64,000 nt of DNA from Pseudomonas kielensis (GTDB lineage Bacteria; Pseudomonadota; Gammaproteobacteria; Pseudomonadales; Pseudomonadaceae), in assembly GCF_014236655.1 (NCBI RefSeq), contig NZ_JACMYG010000008.1:124001-188000 (forward strand), written 5' to 3'. The notes beneath the pieces are model-generated. The model did not search any database and was not told the origin of the DNA. It saw only the letters and a program-made list of their open reading frames with translations. Both the position numbers and the translations under genes were made by a program. Shown one piece after another: positions 18,541 to 26,909 of the stretch (its first letter is position 1; each line of letters opens with the position of its first letter).

Positions 18541-18876
18541 GTTAGATGTCATGGCAGTGATGTAGGACTGAAGTTTTTTTGAGTCGAATCGTGATGCGCT
18601 GTATGTCGTGCGACTGCTTCAATTGGTCAGGAGCGGACACACAGATAGCCTCTCCGTAGCCTACATTCATGCTCAATCAAGACGATCAAGGTAAATAGCG
18701 CATGAGCAGTTGCTCGAGTCCTTGGATCATACGAGACAGGAATACGCCTTGCGCAGTGGCATTATGCCGCTTAGCATTGGCTGCGAGTTAGCCTGCATCG
18801 ATGCGGCTGGGGCCTTGATGCCCTAAATAATGGAACACACCTTGCGCCTGGAAGTGCAAGAAGAAAGGAGAGCGTC
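18541..18876. other. Intergenic promoter-bearing region before the radical SAM operon
   Basis: A 336-base gap between a minus-strand island block and the plus-strand operon starting at 18877, so it must hold promoters for both directions. I see no convincing -35/-10 pair by eye and no palindromic operator. It contains one short plus-strand frame described separately (18702-18791). An AAAGGAG ribosome site for the downstream gene is at 18864-18870. Confidence 0.5.
18702..18791 (+). CDS. Possible 29-residue Cys-containing peptide
   Basis: A short frame from ATG at 18702 to TAG at 18789-18791 encodes 29 residues, beginning MSSCSSPWIIRDRN and ending in CAVALCRLALAAS. It has three Cys and lies 86 bases before an operon with peptide-modifying enzyme types. 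An AAGG motif is about 9 bases upstream. Length, Cys content and position would suit a precursor peptide, but frames of this size arise by chance, and the C-terminus lacks the Gly/Thr/Ser-rich core seen in many such peptides. Kept as a candidate only. Confidence 0.25.
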   Translation: MSSCSSPWIIRDRNTPCAVALCRLALAAS

Positions 18877-19380
18877 GTGACCCAGCAATTTGATAACGCG
18901 GTATTTGAGCAAGCCCTGGCTTTGACGGCAACTTGGGACTTTAAGCTGGCCATTGAAAAAGTCTTGGAGATCAAAAACGGAGAGTGGACCCGTGACCGTG
19001 CGGAAAAGGCCGTACAGAACTACACGCGTTACATGGCAGTGACCAAAGCGCTGGGCGGGTTGCAAATGGTGCCTAACGGGGATATCGACGAAATCTGGCA
19101 CATGCACATTCTTGATACGCGCGCCTACATGGCGGATTGCAACGCGTTATTTGGTGAATACCTGCACCATTACCCCTACTTTGGCATGCTGGGTGAAGAG
19201 AATCGGCAGCAATGGCTGCAGGTGCAGAAAGTATCCACAAATCTATGGGTGCAACTATTTGGCGAACCGCTTTACGGTGCTGATAGCGCCGCGCAAAAGT
19301 GTCCGCAAGTTTGCCCCTGCAACATTGACGATTTGACGATCACGTCGTCCGGGCTGTCTGATGTTTTGAGAAGCGCCTGA
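18877..19380 (+). CDS. GRDP-like (DUF1399-type) protein with Cys tail
   Basis: A 167-residue protein starting at GTG, with AAAGGAG six bases upstream. The central motif DIDEIWHMHILDTRAYMADC (about residues 69-88) followed by LHHYPYFGMLGEEN is typical of glycine-rich-domain-protein-like (GRDP) proteins, a family of unknown biochemical role with conserved WHxH histidines. After the domain, a 30-residue tail carries three Cys as CPQVCPC (about 142-148) and ends in SGLSDVLRSA. It is the first gene of a four-gene operon with an oxygenase, a radical SAM enzyme and a UvrA-like protein. It could be a scaffold, an enzyme, or a modified substrate whose tail is the target; the last idea is speculation. 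Confidence 0.7.
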   Translation: MTQQFDNAVFEQALALTATWDFKLAIEKVLEIKNGEWTRDRAEKAVQNYTRYMAVTKALGGLQMVPNGDIDEIWHMHILDTRAYMADCNALFGEYLHHYPYFGMLGEENRQQWLQVQKVSTNLWVQLFGEPLYGADSAAQKCPQVCPCNIDDLTITSSGLSDVLRSA

Positions 19381-19383
19381 TTC

Positions 19384-20163
19384 ATGTCGGCGAGCGACTA
19401 TCCTGGCAGTCATAGCGTAGTGCGTTGGCCTCGGGAGAAAACAACACCGAACAAAGCGTTGCAGCTGGACCAATGCGAGCTCGCCGAGAATGGCTTCCAA
19501 CTAATACGCCAATACGGGGTTGATGTGTCTCGGCTTGAGCGTGACTTGGACTGGATTTCGGGAGGCCAGCTGTATTACTCAAGCCGGGTGGGCGCGCTTT
19601 GCCATCAGTACAGCGTGCTTCCAGAAAGTGCCAATTTTTCTGAACAGATGCTTGGCGGTGGCTTCCACACAGATTTTATGTTCCAGCCGAACCCTCCAGC
19701 CTATATTGCGCTGCTTTGTCTGCAGCCGGATCCCAGACATCCTCTCTATGGCCGCAACCAGGTGGTACATGTGCGGCCTTTTCTCGAAAGGATGCAGCAG
19801 ATATTTGGAGTGAGTGAGCAGGAGCTGAAGGAGTATAGATTGCTGTATGACCTTGCTGAGCGTGGCCGCTTCGAGCAACCGATCCTGTCGGATTTAGATG
19901 GGAAACCCATTTTCCGCTTCCACGAACGGTTGCTGGCAAAGGGGCAGATGAAGGGTATTTCTGCGCCGGATATGTCGGTTGCGGCAATGCTTCATGCCGT
20001 GATGATGGAGGTCATGGCCGATATCTGCTTAGATCGCGGCGATCTGTTGATTCTGTCAAATCACAATGCTCTGCACCGCCGCGGGGAGTGCAGTATCGAG
20101 TTCGCAGGTGTGGCCGGTAAATGGCACGCGCGAGAAATGGCCACCATAAGGTTCAATCTATGA
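19384..20163 (+). CDS. 2-oxoglutarate/Fe(II)-dependent oxygenase (TauD/clavaminate-synthase-like)
   Basis: A 259-residue non-haem iron oxygenase. The iron facial triad is visible: H-x-D in GGGFHTDFMFQPNPP (about 94-96) and the distal His in NHNALHRRGE (about 231). The Arg in AREMATIRFNL near the end would bind 2-oxoglutarate. The overall pattern, with YIALLCLQPDP after the HxD and a C-terminal double-stranded helix, fits TauD/TfdA and clavaminate-synthase-like enzymes that hydroxylate or desaturate amino acids and peptides. It starts 3 bases after the GRDP-like gene and its stop overlaps the radical SAM start by 4 bases. The substrate is unknown; a peptide or amino acid is the natural guess from context. 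Confidence 0.82.
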   Translation: MSASDYPGSHSVVRWPREKTTPNKALQLDQCELAENGFQLIRQYGVDVSRLERDLDWISGGQLYYSSRVGALCHQYSVLPESANFSEQMLGGGFHTDFMFQPNPPAYIALLCLQPDPRHPLYGRNQVVHVRPFLERMQQIFGVSEQELKEYRLLYDLAERGRFEQPILSDLDGKPIFRFHERLLAKGQMKGISAPDMSVAAMLHAVMMEVMADICLDRGDLLILSNHNALHRRGECSIEFAGVAGKWHAREMATIRFNL

Positions 20164-21437
20164 AGTATGGCTTCAACACTCGATATGGCATTGAGGAGCA
20201 GGAGATCAAGGGCCATGGGAACGTGTTCTTTGTTAGGAAAGAGCATCGAGACGATATTGTTATCCTAGATGAACGCTCTCTTGCACTAATAGAAAGAGTA
20301 AAGCAGAAGGGGGGGATTGATGAGGTGGATGAAGATGCCTCTACTTTCGCGAGGCTGGTTGGCGAGCAAGTGATTATCCCCCTAGAGCCCTCCGATTACT
20401 TTAAAAGCCTCCCTTACATAGAAAGCCTGAGCTTCTGGTTGCAGGTGACGGATACCTGCAACCTAGCCTGTAGCTATTGCTATATCCCCTCGTTGAACAG
20501 CAAGCAACTTTTTCGCCCCGATTTGTTTGACATGCTTGCTAGTAAATTGCTTGCAGTTAACGGGCTGCGTACAGTGAACATCAAGCTTGCCGGTGGTGAA
20601 CCCTTGATGGCGTTCAATAAGTGGCATGTAAGCATTGTCCAACTCAAGGAGCTGCTGGCAGACCAGGGCGTTGAGTTGCAGTTGCGCCTAATCACCAACC
20701 TCACAACGCTGACAGACGCGATGATCGAGTTTATAGGTGAGTATGACATCGCAGTCTCAGTTTCTCTGGATGGTCTTGCGGCCTATCATGACAAGAACAG
20801 AATCTACACGGGCACCCAAAAGGGCACGTTTGAGGTTGTCGATAAGAACATAAAGCGATTGCAGGCCGCGGGTATCACGCCAAGTGTGATGGTCACCGTG
20901 ACGTCAGAAAATCACGAGGGTGTCCCGGATCTAGTGGACTACCTCGTGCAGAACGACATCACCTTTCGCCTTGCAGATGCCAAAGGCGGGTACATCGATC
21001 CCGCTGAGTTCCTTTCTGCAATGGAGAAAGTCTCCGATGTACTGCGCGCTGGTGTTGACAGCGGCTTTCCGGTGAGCCGGCGTGTTGTTGTGTCCGATTT
21101 ACGTACGCATTACCCCAGCTCAACCCCCTGTTCAATGGGTAAGAACGCTGCAGCCATTTACCTAGATGGCTCGGTGTATTTTTGTCATACCGAGTTCGGG
21201 AAGGGCAAGCCACTGGGACATCTAGAGGAAGATGGGAGTCTTCTGGAGATTATTCAAAAAGGCAGAGAAAAACACTTTGGCTTGAGCGATGACTGCCAGC
21301 AATGCGAGTATCGGCTGATTTGTGCGGGTGGCTGCCCTCTCTATCGTGTAGAGGGAAAGAGCCCCATGTGTCAATCCTATAAGAAGATCATCAGGCAAGT
21401 ATTCGATTTGTATGAGCGCGAACAAGACCTCCTTTGA
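20160..21437 (+). CDS. Radical SAM/SPASM domain protein
   Basis: A 425-residue radical SAM enzyme starting at the ATG at 20160 in an ATGA overlap. The [4Fe-4S]-SAM motif CNLACSYC is at about residues 100-107, and the AGGEP SAM-binding strand follows near 145. The C-terminal SPASM region has Cys in TPCSMGKN (about 323), VYFCHTEF (about 341), CQQC (about 379), CAGGC (about 388) and a last CQSYKK, enough for auxiliary clusters. The first 85 residues look like a winged-helix-like peptide-binding domain (VILDERSLALIERVKQ). SPASM enzymes mostly modify ribosomal peptides or proteins by cross-linking or oxidation. It overlaps the UvrA-like gene by 26 bases. No precursor peptide has been proven here. 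Confidence 0.9.
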   Translation: MKYGFNTRYGIEEQEIKGHGNVFFVRKEHRDDIVILDERSLALIERVKQKGGIDEVDEDASTFARLVGEQVIIPLEPSDYFKSLPYIESLSFWLQVTDTCNLACSYCYIPSLNSKQLFRPDLFDMLASKLLAVNGLRTVNIKLAGGEPLMAFNKWHVSIVQLKELLADQGVELQLRLITNLTTLTDAMIEFIGEYDIAVSVSLDGLAAYHDKNRIYTGTQKGTFEVVDKNIKRLQAAGITPSVMVTVTSENHEGVPDLVDYLVQNDITFRLADAKGGYIDPAEFLSAMEKVSDVLRAGVDSGFPVSRRVVVSDLRTHYPSSTPCSMGKNAAAIYLDGSVYFCHTEFGKGKPLGHLEEDGSLLEIIQKGREKHFGLSDDCQQCEYRLICAGGCPLYRVEGKSPMCQSYKKIIRQVFDLYEREQDLL

Positions 21438-24400
21438 AATCGCCGGGATTACCGAGAACAATCTGAAGAACATCGACTTCTGCGCCGCGGCTGCGGAAGT
21501 GATTGTGATCATCGGAGTTAGCGGGTCTGGAAAATCCACCTTGGTCAATCGAGTCATAGCCGCCGAAGCTCTGCGACAGAGCAAGTTGCGCCGCAAAAGC
21601 GACGACCTCTTAGACTACTGCGTGCGCCCTAACTTTAAGACCGCTACGCGCTTGCCCGAACCAGTCATGATTTCCCAGCGCGCCATCATGCCTTCGGCGT
21701 CGTCGACGTTCGGCATCCGAACAGGGCTCAATGATTTGTTGGTCAGGCTATTCGTTCGCCGAGGTGAAATTTATTATCGAGGCGGGAGGATTTCTAAGCC
21801 GGATCTTGCGACTATTTTGCAGTTCCGTCGACTCTATCACCCTCAGGGCCGTCTGCTCGGCTGCATTGCCCGCTATGAGGGCATCGGACGTAGCCAACTG
21901 GACCTGCTACGTAGGGCTGGGGTCCAGCAGGTTTACCTTCGAGCGGAAGGCAAGCGTGCGCTTAGGCCGCTGGCACTGGATAAACTGTTGACTTCACAGC
22001 TTTCCGGCTGTGAGGTCTTCATCGATTTGGACGGTGACGATGCTCCGATCCTGTTGAAAAAAAGCCGGGCGATTCCGGTTTTGATTGATGACTCCCTTGA
22101 GATAGATTTCCACCAACACGGCGTGGCGCTAGAAGACGGAACGGTCTTCAGGCTGCCGTCCAAACTGTTGCTTTCGCGCTCAACGATGTCGTCACATTCG
22201 GGATGCTGTCGCGTGTGTGGTGGCGCGGGAACTGTGACCCACTACGATGCTGAACGAGCCATTGACGGACAGGTCCCGTTGAAAAACGGCTTTCTGACCG
22301 TGCCGCTATCGCCATCGGGACGTTACAAGGGTTTTAAGTTCCTGCCGTCCGGACTAGTTGCTTTGCTGAAAAAGGAGGGGCTCGATGTTAATAAACCGTA
22401 TTGTGCCCTCAGCACTGAGCACAAGTCCGCGATTCTGAATATATTAAAAGATAAGCTGGCCCGAAACAGTAGCGATAGCGCTGCCCAGCAGTTTATCACT
22501 GTCGGGAAATGCAATGACTGTGAGGGGAGTGGCCTGGACTGGCAGGCTCGAGCAGTAACCCTCAATGGAAAGTCTATAGATTATTTTTTCGGGCTGACGC
22601 CATCCAAATTGCTTGCCGAGTTACGAGTTCTGGTCACTGAGGAAGATGAGGTCACGCGCGAGATGCTGGTCGTGTTGGACTACCTATCGGCGTTGTCCAT
22701 TGATCACATTGATCTGAATCGTCCCTTACCAAGTATGAGCTCAGGCGAGCTGCAAAGGATGAAGCTACTGCCTGCGCTTATCAATCGGTATTCAGGACGG
22801 CTCATAATTCTCGATGAGCCCTCCTCGAACCTGCAGTACCGTGACAACCTCAAAATACTGCGGCTGATCCTTGAACTAAGAGCGTGTAATAATTCGATTA
22901 TAATTGTGGATCATAACCCGATGTATCAGGCGATCGCTGACCGGGCTATTAAGATTGGTCCTGGTCCAGGGGAGCTTGGCGGCTTTTACTGCGTAGTTGA
23001 CGAAGATGCTCAGTTAACCGCCGGTTTTGACGATCTACGCGAGGCTGAGGGGCCAACAGCTGATTTCAGGTATACCACACTTCAGCTCCCCCACCTGCGA
23101 ACTCTGCAGTTGGGACAGGTGCGCATTCCTCATGGTGCTTTTACTGCCATTATCGGCTCTAGTGGCGCGGGAAAATCTACGTTATGCCGCGAGCTGATCT
23201 ATCCCGCGCTTCTAAAAAGCGGTGAAAATGTCATTCTGTTGGACAGCACTCCACCACGTGGTGCTTCCAATTCCATTGTGGCTACCTACCTTAACGTATT
23301 CGATAAAGTCCGGAAATTTTATGCCCGCTGCGAGGGCGGGGAGTTAGTCGAAAGTGATTTCAGCTTCAATTCGACGGGAGCGTGCGATCACTGCCAAGGT
23401 GCGGGTAATGTTGAGGGGCAGGTCTGCAGTGTGTGTTTTGGTAGTCGTTTCAGATCCGAGGTGGCGCTCTTCAGTGTAGAGGGCTACACCCTTACCGAAC
23501 TACTGGCGGCCGATCTTGACCAGATTCCTTTGGAGGGCGGATTAGCCTTCCTCACTGAGGCTGTAGATATCCTAAAACGGCTTTCTCTTTCTCATCTTAG
23601 CTTGGGGCGAGAGACGGACAGTTTGAGCGGTGGCGAACTGCAGCGTCTCAAGGTCGCCAGATTCTTAATGGCGCATCGAAAGGACCGCAACGCCAGCAGC
23701 TATTTCGTGATTCTGGATGAGCCTTGTCGCGGTCTTGATCCACAGGCTGTGAAGAACCTGTACGACACGCTGAAGGATTTTCTATCCGATGCGGCCGTAT
23801 TGATAATTGAACATAACCCCCATTTCATTTACAGGTGCCAGTCCATAATAGACATGGGTGAGGGCAGGGGCATCAAAGACGACACCACCGTGGTGCAGGG
23901 GAGGCTAAGGGAAAAAGTGTTCCCCAGTCTCAACCATGCGCAGGTGTTGAGCGAAACAGAGGTGTCTGGCAATCTACGGATACCTTGTGATGAAACTGAT
24001 CTGCGGATCGAAGATGATGAGGTGTTGAGGGAGTTAAACACAAAACGTTACGAGCTGATTCCCTCTCTCCTACTCAAGCAGGACAACTTTGCCCTTGAGG
24101 CAAAATTTCGCGAGTCTTTCAGTACTCTGATCCCGGACAAAAACATTGTCTTGTACAGAACACGAGACGAGTTGGAGTGTGCGTTACAGGAAGAGTGTCA
24201 GTTTTTTTTCAATCCGTTTATCGCTCTGCTGGAGCGGTTTCCCCGCGTTCCAGTATCCCTGCAGCAAGAAGTTCTCAAGAAGATCGATAAGCGTGCCATT
24301 GTCTGCGATACCGATCCCTGGTCGTTCATGGTTACTGCGGGCTCGTTGCAGTCTGCTTATCTGAATGGGGCTGGAGTGGTTATCGCCCCTGGGCCAAATG

Positions 24401-24966
24401 GAGTGTTCGCCTATCACACAGTTCGCTTAGTGAGTCTGCAAGAGTGTGTGGTAGACCGAGTTTTCCCTCACACGTTCGCTTTTAACCTATATAGGAATGC
24501 CTGCCATTACTGTAACGGTTACGGGAAAATACAGAGCTATCCGCTACGGGAATGGATTAACAGGTCACGCTCCGTACTAGATGAGGGATTTATGACCTAT
24601 CCCGTGCACAAGATCGTTCCCAAGGCCACGATCAAGCGCTTTGCCAAGGAAGGGTTGTTTGACTTTTCACAACCCGTTGAAACACTCTCCGACCAAGAGC
24701 TAAATATCCTACTTTATGGATTTAAGGCTTACAGGTTCAGAAAGGCCGGATCCAGTGATGATTCGGAGGCTGCGTTCTTCGAGTGGCGCGGTGTCAACTC
24801 CTACTTATATCGGAATGCGGCAAAATTGAGTCCCGCCCAAAACATCAACAACTCCATAAAGTGGACAACCTGCCCATTTTGTATGCAAGGCTTTTCGGAC
24901 AAAATTAGATTTTACGCACGGAAAGGCCGCCTAATTACGGAATTTGTTGGGAGTCAGCAGTCTTGA
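21412..24966 (+). CDS. UvrA-like ABC ATPase with extra C-terminal zinc module
   Basis: An 1,184-residue UvrA paralogue, about 240 residues longer than UvrA. First ATPase: Walker A GVSGSGKST (about 35-43), zinc Cys CRVC (about 265) and CNDC (about 365), a degenerate signature MSSGELQR (about 441) and ILDEPSSNLQ. Second ATPase: Walker A GSSGAGKST (about 581), CDHC and CSVC (about 657-674), signature LSGGELQR (about 737) and ILDEPCRGLDPQ. The extension after about 850 has CHYC (about 1030) and CPFC (about 1152) with spacing and flanking sequence resembling the first half's zinc/insertion module but without an ATPase. UvrA paralogues such as DrrC protect producers of DNA-binding compounds. Coupling to radical SAM and 2OG enzymes suggests a resistance or effector role; this is inference. 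Confidence 0.88.
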   Translation: MSANKTSFEIAGITENNLKNIDFCAAAAEVIVIIGVSGSGKSTLVNRVIAAEALRQSKLRRKSDDLLDYCVRPNFKTATRLPEPVMISQRAIMPSASSTFGIRTGLNDLLVRLFVRRGEIYYRGGRISKPDLATILQFRRLYHPQGRLLGCIARYEGIGRSQLDLLRRAGVQQVYLRAEGKRALRPLALDKLLTSQLSGCEVFIDLDGDDAPILLKKSRAIPVLIDDSLEIDFHQHGVALEDGTVFRLPSKLLLSRSTMSSHSGCCRVCGGAGTVTHYDAERAIDGQVPLKNGFLTVPLSPSGRYKGFKFLPSGLVALLKKEGLDVNKPYCALSTEHKSAILNILKDKLARNSSDSAAQQFITVGKCNDCEGSGLDWQARAVTLNGKSIDYFFGLTPSKLLAELRVLVTEEDEVTREMLVVLDYLSALSIDHIDLNRPLPSMSSGELQRMKLLPALINRYSGRLIILDEPSSNLQYRDNLKILRLILELRACNNSIIIVDHNPMYQAIADRAIKIGPGPGELGGFYCVVDEDAQLTAGFDDLREAEGPTADFRYTTLQLPHLRTLQLGQVRIPHGAFTAIIGSSGAGKSTLCRELIYPALLKSGENVILLDSTPPRGASNSIVATYLNVFDKVRKFYARCEGGELVESDFSFNSTGACDHCQGAGNVEGQVCSVCFGSRFRSEVALFSVEGYTLTELLAADLDQIPLEGGLAFLTEAVDILKRLSLSHLSLGRETDSLSGGELQRLKVARFLMAHRKDRNASSYFVILDEPCRGLDPQAVKNLYDTLKDFLSDAAVLIIEHNPHFIYRCQSIIDMGEGRGIKDDTTVVQGRLREKVFPSLNHAQVLSETEVSGNLRIPCDETDLRIEDDEVLRELNTKRYELIPSLLLKQDNFALEAKFRESFSTLIPDKNIVLYRTRDELECALQEECQFFFNPFIALLERFPRVPVSLQQEVLKKIDKRAIVCDTDPWSFMVTAGSLQSAYLNGAGVVIAPGPNGVFAYHTVRLVSLQECVVDRVFPHTFAFNLYRNACHYCNGYGKIQSYPLREWINRSRSVLDEGFMTYPVHKIVPKATIKRFAKEGLFDFSQPVETLSDQELNILLYGFKAYRFRKAGSSDDSEAAFFEWRGVNSYLYRNAAKLSPAQNINNSIKWTTCPFCMQGFSDKIRFYARKGRLITEFVGSQQS

Positions 24967-25265
24967 TCTACCCCGTCTAGTACTGCATTAGCGGGGCCGG
25001 CTTGCGTGGAAGCTAGTTGGTCCCAAACGATAGGAAATCAAGCGACAAGTAGCTCTCGATAGGGAAGGAGCCAGTGGTCGGTATCGTCGTCGCTCACCAC
25101 ATACAGTATCTCGTAGGGTTTACAGGTCAGTGGGTAAGCGTTTGGCGAGGGGACGACGACTTTAAGCCTTCGACACCGCAATGACATAGAACGCTCATCG
25201 GTTATGGGATAATCATTGCGGTATTGCTGTGAGGAGTGGCTGAAGCCATTTCAATTAAGTGTTGT
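24967..25265. other. Intergenic region between UvrA-like gene and integrase
   Basis: About 300 bases between two convergent genes. There is no strong stem-loop terminator after the UvrA-like stop that I can see. A short minus-strand frame (25038-25187) is listed separately. Composition is intermediate and no repeat or RNA gene is apparent. Confidence 0.4.
25038..25187 (-). CDS. Possible 49-residue protein
   Basis: A minus-strand frame from ATG at 25187 to TGA at 25038 encodes 49 residues with a protein-like sequence: KPYEILYVVSDDDTDHW and LLPYRELLVA at the C-terminus. The ribosome site is weak (GATGAG). It lies just downstream of the integrase gene on the same strand. It may be a small island protein or the tail of a decayed gene. 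No family is recognised. Confidence 0.3.
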   Translation of the reverse strand: MSLRCRRLKVVVPSPNAYPLTCKPYEILYVVSDDDTDHWLLPYRELLVA

Positions 25266-26624
25266 TCATGTATCTGAAACTTTTGGGTCTATTAGTGATT
25301 TAAGGTATTCGCCTAGTAGATCCCATGCGGCAGTCATTTCTACTGTATAGCTGTGTCGCTGGTAGATCCTTTTCACCTTGTTGTCTTCGGTGTGGTTCAG
25401 GCAGCGCTCCGCCACTTCAGGTATCACTCCCAGTGCGGTCATTAACGTTGCGCCTGTGCGACGAAGGTCGTGAGGAGTCCATTTACCACCCGGAAGCAGC
25501 AGGCTTTGAGCTTTAGCACTGCGTCGGCTCATTGTTCCTTGCTCAGGCTGGCGTTGACGGTCACCCAGCTGTTTGGTCACCGTCTTGGAGTTGACTGGAC
25601 CAGTGTTATCGGTATTTGGGTAGCACCAGGCCGACCTGCTATTGATGCTCTGAACTCGCTCGAACTGACTTACAGCGAAGTTTGATAGGAAAACAGTATG
25701 CGGCTTGCCATTCTTGCTGTGCTCAGCTGGAACTAGCCAAGTGCGCTGCTTGAGATCCACATGCTCCCAACGACTATTTAGTAGCTCACCGATGCGGCAG
25801 CAGGTGGAAAGTGCAATCCAGATTGCAGCTTCTGTCGTCATTAGAAGTCCCGCCTCTGGAGCTTTCTTCGCAAGGCTACGAATTTCATCATCAGTCAATA
25901 CGCGGTCGCGTTCGACGTCCTTACCGCCAATTTTTGCTTTTCGGATACTAGCGCTGGGATCGTGTTCTATAAGGTCACGGTCTACTGCGAATCTGAACAT
26001 CTGGCGCATAAGGGAGAAGGCTATTTTTGCAGCACGGTTGACGCCTCTGGCAAGCATGGTGTCAGTCACTTCTGTGATGTGGCCTTTTTTCACGTCTGCT
26101 ACGGCGTATTGGCCTAGAAAGGGCAATATGTCTTTTTCAAACATTCGACGCACTTCTGCGCCGCCATCTTTGCGATTGATCAAGTCGATCTTGGCCCAGT
26201 GTTCAAACAGCTCGGCAACGCTCTTGCGGGATGCCTGGCGGGCTAGCTCGGTTTCTGCAGTGGCTCGCTCCGCGTCTAATCGTGCTAGTTCGGCATTGCG
26301 GGCAGCGATACGTGCAGTTTCTTCGGACTCAAGGTGCTCACGGATGTTTTTGATGCCTGTTTTATGAAGACTGGCCAATTCCATTGCTCTCTGTCGTGCA
26401 TCCGAAAGAGCCATTGTTGCGGAATCATCCCCGGCACCATAAGTTCCGATTGGGAGAGCGTATCTCTTGCCTGTCTCATTGGTGTATTGGAAGTAGAAAA
26501 GGCGGTCACCCGATGGTGTGATGCGGGCCAGAAGTGATCCATGGCCCCAAATCGCGACTTCACTCATCCATTTATGGGTTTGGCCAGGCTTGGCCTTCAT
26601 TGCCTTATCTGTAATGTTGGCCAT
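25266..26624 (-). CDS. P4-type tyrosine recombinase (island integrase)
   Basis: A 452-residue integrase of the P4/DUF4102-containing type. The N-terminal arm-binding part shows LPIGTYGAGDDSATMALSDARQ (split here by gaps in conservation). The catalytic set is present: R in LSTCCRIGELLNSRWEH (about 275), a Lys on the following beta-hairpin, HDLRRTGAT (about 382-390), H in ERCLNHTEDN (about 408) and the Tyr in IYQRHSYTVE (about 424). It drives island insertion and excision. It lies 130 bases from the tRNA-Pro-like 3' segment at 26756-26833, pointing away from it, the standard layout at an attachment end. It therefore marks the right end of the island holding BREX and the radical SAM operon. Confidence 0.92.
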   Translation of the reverse strand: MANITDKAMKAKPGQTHKWMSEVAIWGHGSLLARITPSGDRLFYFQYTNETGKRYALPIGTYGAGDDSATMALSDARQRAMELASLHKTGIKNIREHLESEETARIAARNAELARLDAERATAETELARQASRKSVAELFEHWAKIDLINRKDGGAEVRRMFEKDILPFLGQYAVADVKKGHITEVTDTMLARGVNRAAKIAFSLMRQMFRFAVDRDLIEHDPSASIRKAKIGGKDVERDRVLTDDEIRSLAKKAPEAGLLMTTEAAIWIALSTCCRIGELLNSRWEHVDLKQRTWLVPAEHSKNGKPHTVFLSNFAVSQFERVQSINSRSAWCYPNTDNTGPVNSKTVTKQLGDRQRQPEQGTMSRRSAKAQSLLLPGGKWTPHDLRRTGATLMTALGVIPEVAERCLNHTEDNKVKRIYQRHSYTVEMTAAWDLLGEYLKSLIDPKVSDT

Positions 26625-26755
26625 GCACTTGCTCTCGGTAGTGAATTGGTAGTGAATTGAGATGGGCTTTAGGGGGATGTTAGCGGATGATAATGGACCG
26701 TGGTAGCGGTTAAAATCAATATTTTCAGAGTGTTATGATGGGGTATTGGATCTTG

Positions 26756-26833
26756 TGGGACGTCGCTGGATAAGGATTCACTAGCATGGGGTGCTAGGGG
26801 TCGAGTGTTCGAATCACTCCGTCCCGACCATAT
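26756..26833 (+). repeat. tRNA-Pro(GGG)-like 3' segment, attachment site copy A
   Basis: The stretch 26785-26833 is a 49-base direct repeat of 29619-29667 with two mismatches. It contains an anticodon-like loop ATGGGGT (anticodon GGG), a T-arm GAGTGTTCGAATCACTC and an acceptor end CGTCCCGACCA, so it derives from the 3' half of a tRNA-Pro. Upstream, 26756-26790 gives TGGGACG that could pair with the acceptor and CTAGC that pairs with GCTAG, but the D-arm is abnormal and shorter than usual. I treat it as an att site or pseudo-tRNA, not as a working tRNA gene. The intact tRNA may lie at the far island end outside the window. Confidence 0.75.
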
Positions 26834-26909
26834 AATTCAATGACTTAGGCCAATGTTCACAGCATTGGCCTTTTTCATGTGCGTGACTTTTGCGTGACTT
26901 CTCTACTTT

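Noticed and set aside
26756..26830. Complete tRNA-Pro(GGG) gene
   Set aside because: Anticodon arm, T-arm and acceptor can pair, but the D-arm is abnormal and the length is short; treated as an attachment site.
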